DNA of 64,000 nucleotides. Source: Gammaproteobacteria bacterium. GTDB lineage: Bacteria; Pseudomonadota; Gammaproteobacteria; Steroidobacterales; Steroidobacteraceae. Below the pieces are notes generated by a model. The model had not been told where the DNA came from. It did not search any database and saw only the letters and a list, made by a program, of their open reading frames with translations. Both the position numbers and the translations under genes were made by a program. This document shows, piece by piece, positions 59,256 to 64,000 of this stretch (position 1 is the first letter of the stretch; the number at the start of each line of letters is the position of its first letter). The stretch is from the NCBI GenBank assembly GCA_017577615.1, contig PKRE01000004.1, positions 186,001 through 250,000 on the forward strand, read 5' to 3'.

Positions 59256-60206
59256 TCATTGGCTCGCCGGCGGTGTGGCGGTGCTTTGCTGCTCCGGGGG
59301 GTTCGACAAGCTTGGCTCCGCAGCCGTATCGGTCATCGAGGCATCTCGGGAGGCCGCCCCGCGCGGTGTATTCGGCCACAGCAGCAGCACCTCACGATCT
59401 CGATCCAGCAGCGCGAGCGGTTTCGCTTCCACGGTTGCAAACGTCTCGGCCGGATTCCGTCTCACGGTCGTCACTGTCGCGACAGGGTAGCCGGCCGGGA
59501 AGATGCCGTCGAAACCCGAGGAGACGAGCAAGTCGCCGACCTGAATGTCGGCGTCGACGGTCATGAATGGCAGGCTGAGCGTGCCGAGCTGGCCGGTGCC
59601 CATGGCGAGCGAACGGATGCCGTTGCGATTCACCTGCACTGGAATCGCATGCTCGGCATCTGTGATCAAGATGACCTGCGAGCTGAACATGTCGAGGCGC
59701 GCCACTTGCCCGACGATGCCGAACGCGTCGATCACCGGCTGGCCCTCGTAAACGCCGTCGTAGGCGCCTTTATTGATGCGGATCCGGTGCCGGAAGGCCT
59801 CGACCGAGACGTTCATGATTTCGGCGATGAGCGTACGCTCGCCAATGCCATCGGACGCGTCGCGAAGCTCTCGCAGACGCCGGTTCTCCTCCACCAGCGC
59901 TTCGTAGTGCAGCAGCTTGATGCGCGCGATCCGCAGCTCCTCGGCGAGGGCGGCATTTTCCTCTCTCAGGCGCGCACGATCCGCAAAGCTGCTCGTAAGC
60001 CAATTCCAGAACGCATACGGAGCGTCCACCACGGCGTTGAGCGGATGCAGCGCCGCGCTCATCCATATCCGTGCGGTCTCGAGATACTGGGTCCTGTGAT
60101 CCAGCACCATCACGGCGATCGAGAGGATCGCGAGAAAAAAGAAGCGCGCGCCGAGGGAAGGACCTCGTCCGATGATGGGACGACTGTCGGCGCTTACGGT
60201 CACCAT
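59256..60206 (-). CDS. mreC: Rod shape-determining protein MreC
   Basis: 316 residues: short cytoplasmic N-terminus, one helix (ARFFFLAILSIAVMVLDHRT), a coiled coil (RLREENAALAEELRIARIKL) and a periplasmic beta-barrel domain (GVYEGQPVIDAFGIVGQVAR, DILVSSGFDGIFPAGYPVAT-like GDLLVSSGFDGIFPAGYPVA). ATG 60206 has GAGG 11 bases ahead. The extra C-terminal tail is rich in Pro, Ser and Thr. Confidence 0.94.
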   Translation of the reverse strand: MVTVSADSRPIIGRGPSLGARFFFLAILSIAVMVLDHRTQYLETARIWMSAALHPLNAVVDAPYAFWNWLTSSFADRARLREENAALAEELRIARIKLLHYEALVEENRRLRELRDASDGIGERTLIAEIMNVSVEAFRHRIRINKGAYDGVYEGQPVIDAFGIVGQVARLDMFSSQVILITDAEHAIPVQVNRNGIRSLAMGTGQLGTLSLPFMTVDADIQVGDLLVSSGFDGIFPAGYPVATVTTVRRNPAETFATVEAKPLALLDRDREVLLLWPNTPRGAASRDASMTDTAAEPSLSNPPEQQSTATPPASQ

Positions 60207-60341
60207 GAAAAACGCCTCGTCCACCTACATGGTGGGGTCGCGGACGATGCCGAACCGTTGGATCCCGCCGAACGCCGCGGTTCGAGGGTGCTGATGAGCC
60301 CGGGATCCTCGCCGCGCACCTGTGCCAACGTTCCTGACTGG

Positions 60342-61385
60342 CTACTCCAGGTTGAAGAGGGCAGGGCCGTGCTCATCAATCAGCTCGAGCATCCGTCCGC
60401 CGCCGCGCGCGACGCAGGTGAGCGGATCTTCGGACACCACGACGGGCAAGCCTGTCTCCTCCATCAAGAGCTTGTCTATGTCGCGAAGGAGCGCACCGCC
60501 GCCCGTGAGCACGATGCCACGCTCGGCGACGTCCGCGCCAAGCTCTGGCGGCGTTTGCTCGAGCGCCACTTTCACCGCGCCGACGATGCCCGCGAGCGGC
60601 TCCTGCAGCGCTTCCAGGATCTCGTTGGAGTTGAGCGTGAAGCTGCGCGGCACGCCTTCGGAGAGGTTGCGGCCTTTGACCGAAATCTCTTTGACTTGCT
60701 GGCCGGGGTAGGCAGAGCCAATCTCGATCTTGATCTTTTCTGCAGTTGCCTCGCCGATCAGGATCCCGTAGTTGCGACGTACGTAGTTGATGATCGCATC
60801 ATCGAAGCGGTCACCGCCGATGCGCACGGACGCGGCGTACACGATGCCGTTCAAGGAGATGACAGCGACTTCCGAAGTGCCGCCGCCGATGTCGAGCACC
60901 ATCGAGCCGCGGGCCTCGTGCACCGGCAGGCCGGCGCCGACTGCAGCCGCCATCGGCTCCTCGATCAGACGCACCCATCGCGCACCTGCGCCTTCTGCGG
61001 ATTCTTGGATCGCACGACGCTCGACTTGCGTTGAGCCATAGGGTACGCAGATGAGCACGCGTGGGCTGGGACGTATCAGGCGATTGCCGTGTACTTTCTC
61101 GATGAAGTACTGCAGCATCTTCTCGGTGACGGTGAAGTCGGCGATGACACCGTCCTTCATCGGGCGGATGGCGGTGATGTGCCCGGGTGTGCGTCCGAGC
61201 ATGTTCTTGGCTTCTTGACCGACCGCCTCGATACGTTTGCCCGCGCGCCCAGGCTCCTCGCGAATGGCTACCACAGAAGGTTCGTTGAGCACGATCCCTT
61301 TACCGCGAGCATAGATAAGCGTGTTCGCGGTGCCCAAGTCGATTGACAAATCGTTCGAGAAAATCCCGCGAAGGTTCTTGAACAT
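60342..61385 (-). CDS. mreB: Actin-like rod protein MreB
   Basis: Cytoskeletal ATPase that positions elongation complexes; 347 residues. Phosphate-1 motif NDLSIDLGTANTLIYARG, then VCVPYGSTQVERRAIQESAE-like ICVPYGSTQVERRAIQESAE and phosphate-2 SMVLDIGGGTSEVAVISLNG. Start ATG 61385 gives a normal N-terminus MFKNLRGIFSND. It heads mreB-mreC-mreD. Confidence 0.97.
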   Translation of the reverse strand: MFKNLRGIFSNDLSIDLGTANTLIYARGKGIVLNEPSVVAIREEPGRAGKRIEAVGQEAKNMLGRTPGHITAIRPMKDGVIADFTVTEKMLQYFIEKVHGNRLIRPSPRVLICVPYGSTQVERRAIQESAEGAGARWVRLIEEPMAAAVGAGLPVHEARGSMVLDIGGGTSEVAVISLNGIVYAASVRIGGDRFDDAIINYVRRNYGILIGEATAEKIKIEIGSAYPGQQVKEISVKGRNLSEGVPRSFTLNSNEILEALQEPLAGIVGAVKVALEQTPPELGADVAERGIVLTGGGALLRDIDKLLMEETGLPVVVSEDPLTCVARGGGRMLELIDEHGPALFNLE

Positions 61386-61428
61386 GGTTGTTGTGAGGAG
61401 CGAAACGGCGGGGCAGAAAAGTTGCCGT

Positions 61429-61457
61429 ACTCTAGCAATGGGTAGGACTTTGCACAA
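61429..61457 (-). promoter_or_regulatory. Sigma70-type promoter of mreB
   Basis: Minus strand: TTGTGC (61457-61452), 17-base spacer, TAGAGT (61434-61429), 44 bases upstream of mreB. It lies in the divergent gap with gatC; a convincing plus-strand promoter for gatC was not found, only an isolated TATGAT (61467-61472). Confidence 0.6.
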
Positions 61458-61534
61458 GCGGAGGTGTATGATTACGCGCGCTTTTTTCCGGCTTATTTCC
61501 AGGCCTTTCGGCACCAACAGGGACATCTAATCGC

Positions 61535-61825
61535 ATGAGTCTCACTCGTCACGACGTGGAGAGCATCGCGTACCTCGCACGCCTGTCGCTCAGTGATGCG
61601 GAGCTGCCGGCGTACGTCGATAGCCTTTCCAAGATTCTGCACCTGGTCGAGCAGCTGAACGCTGCTGACACTGCCGACGTCGAGCCGATGGCTCACCCGC
61701 TCGCAGACCAAGTGCAACGCCTCCGCGACGACGTCGTCACTGAAGAGGACCGACGTGAGAAATACCAGCGCAACGCGCCTGCCGTGGAAGCGGGGTTGTA
61801 TCTTGTCCCGAAGGTCATCGAATGA
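61535..61825 (+). CDS. gatC: Asp/Glu-tRNA amidotransferase subunit C
   Basis: 96-residue stabilising subunit of GatCAB, with VESIAYLARLSLSDAELPAY, SKILHLVEQLNAADTADVEP and REKYQRNAPAVEAGLYLVPK. It precedes gatA by 92 bases. Confidence 0.95.
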   Translation: MSLTRHDVESIAYLARLSLSDAELPAYVDSLSKILHLVEQLNAADTADVEPMAHPLADQVQRLRDDVVTEEDRREKYQRNAPAVEAGLYLVPKVIE

Positions 61826-61917
61826 ACCCCCGGTGCGTGCGGGTCGCGGCCTCAGTTGAAAGCTGAATTCATTGCGCCGGACCCCCTGCCATCAACCGAA
61901 ACACGAGCCGCTGTGCC

Positions 61918-63381
61918 ATGACCGAACTGCATCACCATACGTTGGCCGAGCTTGCCGCCGGCCTCCGTGCACGCCGCTTCTCGAGCGTCGAGCTCACGAA
62001 GCACTTCCTGGAGCGTATCGAGCGCTTCAATCCGGACCTCAATGCCTTCATCACCGTGACCGCGGAACGCGCGCTCGAGGCGGCCGAGGCGGCGGATCGC
62101 CAGCTTGCGGCAGGAGAGGGCTCACCGCTGCTCGGGGTGCCGATCGCGCACAAGGACATCTTCTGCACCGACGGTGTGCTGACCACTTGCGCTTCGCGCA
62201 TGTTGTCCAATTTTGTCTCACCCTATGATGCGACTGTCGTCGAGCGCCTGTCCCAAGCTGGCGCGGTCTCGCTCGGCAAGACGAACATGGATGAGTTTGC
62301 GATGGGCTCGTCCAACGAGACGAGCTGGTACGGGCCGGTGAAGAATCCATGGGATCCGACGAAGGTGCCTGGCGGATCCTCGGGAGGGTCTGCTGCCGCC
62401 GTCGCAGCCCGTGTCGTGCCGGCAGCGACGGGCACGGACACCGGCGGCTCGATTCGTCAGCCCGCTGCGCTCACCGGCCTGACAGGCTTGAAGCCGACTT
62501 ATGGTCGCGTCTCGCGCTACGGCATGATCGCATTCGCCTCCAGCCTCGATCAGGCAGGGACGCTGACGCAGACAGCTGAGGATGCGGCTCTGTTGCTGAG
62601 TGTCATGGCTGGCTTCGATCCGCGCGATTCGACGAGTGTCGAGGCGCCAGTGCCGGATTACCTCGCTGCGCTCGATCAGCCACTGCAGGGGCTCAAGATC
62701 GGTGTTGTCAAAGAGTTCTTCGACGAGGGGCTGGACGAGCAGAGCGCGGCGCTCGTGCGCGAGGCGCTCAAGCAGTACGAGAAGCTGGGCGCCCGGCTCA
62801 TCGAGGTGAGCTTGCCCAATCTGCCGCTTTCCGTGCCCGCGTACTACGTGGTGGCGCCGGCCGAGTGCTCATCGAACCTGGCGCGTTTCGACGGCGTGCG
62901 GTTCGGCTATCGCTGCGAAAATCCGGTCGACTTGCTGGACATGTATACCCGCTCGCGCGGCGAGGGTTTCGGTCCCGAGGTCAAACGGCGCATCATGACG
63001 GGCACGTACGTGCTCTCGGCAGGGTACTACGACGCTTACTATTTGAAGGCACAGAAAGTGCGAAGGCTCATCGCCGACGATTTCGCCAAGGCCTTCACGG
63101 AAGTCGACGTTCTGATGGGACCGACGACACCGGCACCAGCCTTCGACATCGGTGCGCAAGGGGACGATCCGATCAAGATGTACTTGAACGACATCTACAC
63201 GATCGGCGCCAATCTCGCAGGGTTGCCGGCGATGTCCATTCCGTGCGGCTTTGTGGGTCACTTGCCGGTGGGATTGCAGATCATCGGTCCACACTTCGCC
63301 GAAGCGAAGCTGCTGAATGTCGCACACGGCTACCAGCGCGAGACGGATTGGCACAAGCGCATCCCGCGCGGATACGAGTAG
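61918..63381 (+). CDS. gatA: Asp/Glu-tRNA amidotransferase subunit A
   Basis: Amidase subunit that releases ammonia from glutamine; 487 residues. Ser-cisSer-Lys triad: Lys in PIAHKDIFCTDG, and the Gly/Ser-rich stretch GGSSGGSAAAVAARVVPAAT leading to GTDTGGSIRQPAAL. Needed to make Gln-tRNA(Gln) or Asn-tRNA(Asn) by transamidation. Confidence 0.96.
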   Translation: MTELHHHTLAELAAGLRARRFSSVELTKHFLERIERFNPDLNAFITVTAERALEAAEAADRQLAAGEGSPLLGVPIAHKDIFCTDGVLTTCASRMLSNFVSPYDATVVERLSQAGAVSLGKTNMDEFAMGSSNETSWYGPVKNPWDPTKVPGGSSGGSAAAVAARVVPAATGTDTGGSIRQPAALTGLTGLKPTYGRVSRYGMIAFASSLDQAGTLTQTAEDAALLLSVMAGFDPRDSTSVEAPVPDYLAALDQPLQGLKIGVVKEFFDEGLDEQSAALVREALKQYEKLGARLIEVSLPNLPLSVPAYYVVAPAECSSNLARFDGVRFGYRCENPVDLLDMYTRSRGEGFGPEVKRRIMTGTYVLSAGYYDAYYLKAQKVRRLIADDFAKAFTEVDVLMGPTTPAPAFDIGAQGDDPIKMYLNDIYTIGANLAGLPAMSIPCGFVGHLPVGLQIIGPHFAEAKLLNVAHGYQRETDWHKRIPRGYE

Positions 63382-63389
63382 TCGCAGCG

Positions 63390-63420
63390 CGCTGGGTTGT
63401 GGGCTCTAGGCCGTGGCCGG
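63390..63420. repeat. Dispersed GC-rich intergenic repeat (copy 5)
   Basis: GCTGGGTTGTGGGCTCTAGG (63391-63410) in the gatA-gatB gap. The same 109-base gap also has CCTACAGCCTACAGCCT, a short tandem repeat just before the gatB ATG. Confidence 0.4.
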
Positions 63421-63490
63421 AGCCTTGTCTGGCGCAACAGTGCAAGCGTAGAGAGTTTGTTTTCGAGTCTGAACCTACAGCCTACAGCCT

Positions 63491-64000
63491 ATGTCTTCCT
63501 GGGAAGCAGTCATCGGCCTTGAGATCCACGCGCAGCTCGCGACGAAGAGCAAGATCTTCTCGGGCGCTTCGACCGCCTATGGCGCTGCGCCAAACGTCCA
63601 GGCCAGCCTCGTCGATCTGGGTTATCCCGGAGTGCTGCCGGTGCTGAACCGGGAAGCGGTGCGGATGGCCGTGAAGTTCGGGCTGGCGATCGGCGCCAAC
63701 ATTGCGCGCCGCTCCATCTTCGCGCGCAAGAATTATTTCTATCCCGATCTGCCGAAGGGCTACCAAATCAGCCAGTACGAAAAGCCGATCGTGGAGAACG
63801 GTCGTTTGGAGATCGTGCTCGAGGACGGCTCACGCAAGACGATCGGTATCACACGCGCACATCTCGAGGAAGATGCCGGTAAGTCATTGCACGAGGACTT
63901 CCACGGTCTGACGGGCATCGATCTCAATCGCGCCGGCACGCCGCTCATCGAGATCGTCTCTGAGCCGGACATGCGTTCCGCCAAGGAGGCGGTCGCATAC
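63491..64000 (+). CDS. gatB: Asp/Glu-tRNA amidotransferase subunit B (3' end outside window)
   Basis: First 170 residues of the tRNA-binding kinase/transamidase subunit. Motifs: EAVIGLEIHAQLATKSKIFS, RKNYFYPDLPKGYQISQYEK and RAHLEEDAGKSLHEDF, then NRAGTPLIEIVSEPDMRS. The frame stays open at the right edge. Confidence 0.96.
   Translation, partial: MSSWEAVIGLEIHAQLATKSKIFSGASTAYGAAPNVQASLVDLGYPGVLPVLNREAVRMAVKFGLAIGANIARRSIFARKNYFYPDLPKGYQISQYEKPIVENGRLEIVLEDGSRKTIGITRAHLEEDAGKSLHEDFHGLTGIDLNRAGTPLIEIVSEPDMRSAKEAVAY

Noticed and set aside
58911..61034. Long open frame (707 codons) on the plus strand opposite mreB-mreC-mreD
   Set aside because: Antisense to well-identified mre genes; amino-acid composition is that of a shadow frame.
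61449..61472. Plus-strand promoter for gatC (TTGCAC and TATGAT)
   Set aside because: Spacer is only 11 bases, too short for sigma70.
1..64000. Phage, IS element, CRISPR array, toxin-antitoxin or biosynthetic cluster
   Set aside because: No transposase, integrase, regularly spaced repeat or such gene pair was seen; the window is almost all core genes.

Overview
The window is a GC-rich, gene-dense chromosomal segment of a gammaproteobacterium. Its backbone gene orders match that class: fau-6S RNA-zapA beside ygfB-pepP-ubiH-ubiI; lptD-surA-pdxA-rsmA-apaH with amgK-murU divergent from lptD; lipA-lipB-ybeD-dacA-rlpA-mltB-rodA-mrdA-mreD-mreC-mreB; and gatCAB. Three features point to the Xanthomonadales/Nevskiales (Steroidobacter-like) side of the class: a two-subunit glycine decarboxylase, a kynurenine-to-3-hydroxyanthranilate operon, and a tonB-exbB-exbD-exbD-TPR cluster. 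That placement is inference from content, not from a marker phylogeny. I see no phage, insertion sequence, CRISPR array, tRNA or rRNA.

Layout. 1-1383 (minus): a ZapB-like coiled coil, zapA, 6S RNA and fau. 1534-5951 (plus): ygfB, pepP and two ubiquinone hydroxylases. 6189-8715: an inactive-transglutaminase 7TM protein and its RimK-like ATP-grasp ligase. 8865-10426 (minus): phhB-ispG. 10549-15434: a tandem glycine riboswitch, then gcvT, gcvH, gcvPA and gcvPB. 15442-19931: dgkA, a double-HtrA protease of the Nma111 type, and a Sua5-type tRNA t6A enzyme. 19960-20389: decayed remains of a Ycf46-like AAA ATPase. 20702-23860: ornithine decarboxylase, a ComB-family phosphatase, a DMT-like membrane protein and a TfoX N-domain protein. 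23869-30711: a YyaL-type protein, rlmI, lgt, thyA, a SET-domain methyltransferase, folA and a YkgJ-type protein. 30786-35238 (minus): a membrane protein, then kmo, kynU, a cyclase-family amidase and nbaC, transcribed from a good promoter just upstream of nbaC. 36094-43069 (minus): apaH, a Usp, rsmA, pdxA, surA, lptD. 43155-49966 (plus): amgK, murU, two tonB genes, exbB, two exbD and a TPR protein, closed by a strong terminator. 50085-51876: lipA and lipB. 51950-61385 (minus): the cell-wall elongation block ybeD to mreB. 61535-64000: gatC, gatA and the 5' end of gatB.

How the genes work together. Much of the window concerns the envelope. LptD and SurA build the outer membrane. AmgK and MurU recycle peptidoglycan sugars. 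RodA, PBP2 and MreBCD drive elongation, with DacA, MltB and RlpA trimming the wall. Lgt starts lipoprotein modification, DgkA recycles diacylglycerol, and TonB/ExbBD power outer-membrane uptake. A second theme is one-carbon and cofactor metabolism: the glycine cleavage system, which also uses lipoate made by LipA/LipB, ThyA, FolA and Fau in folate, PdxA in PLP, UbiH/UbiI in quinone, IspG in isoprenoids, and the kynurenine genes that can feed NAD.

The least ordinary items are the 7TM transglutaminase/ATP-grasp pair, a eukaryote-type SET methyltransferase lying between thyA and folA, the kynurenine operon with its divergent amidase, the AAA ATPase remnant, and several inverted repeats and dispersed GC-rich repeats between genes. 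I did not find a clearly new multi-gene system. The transglutaminase/ligase pair is the best candidate for an under-described one.
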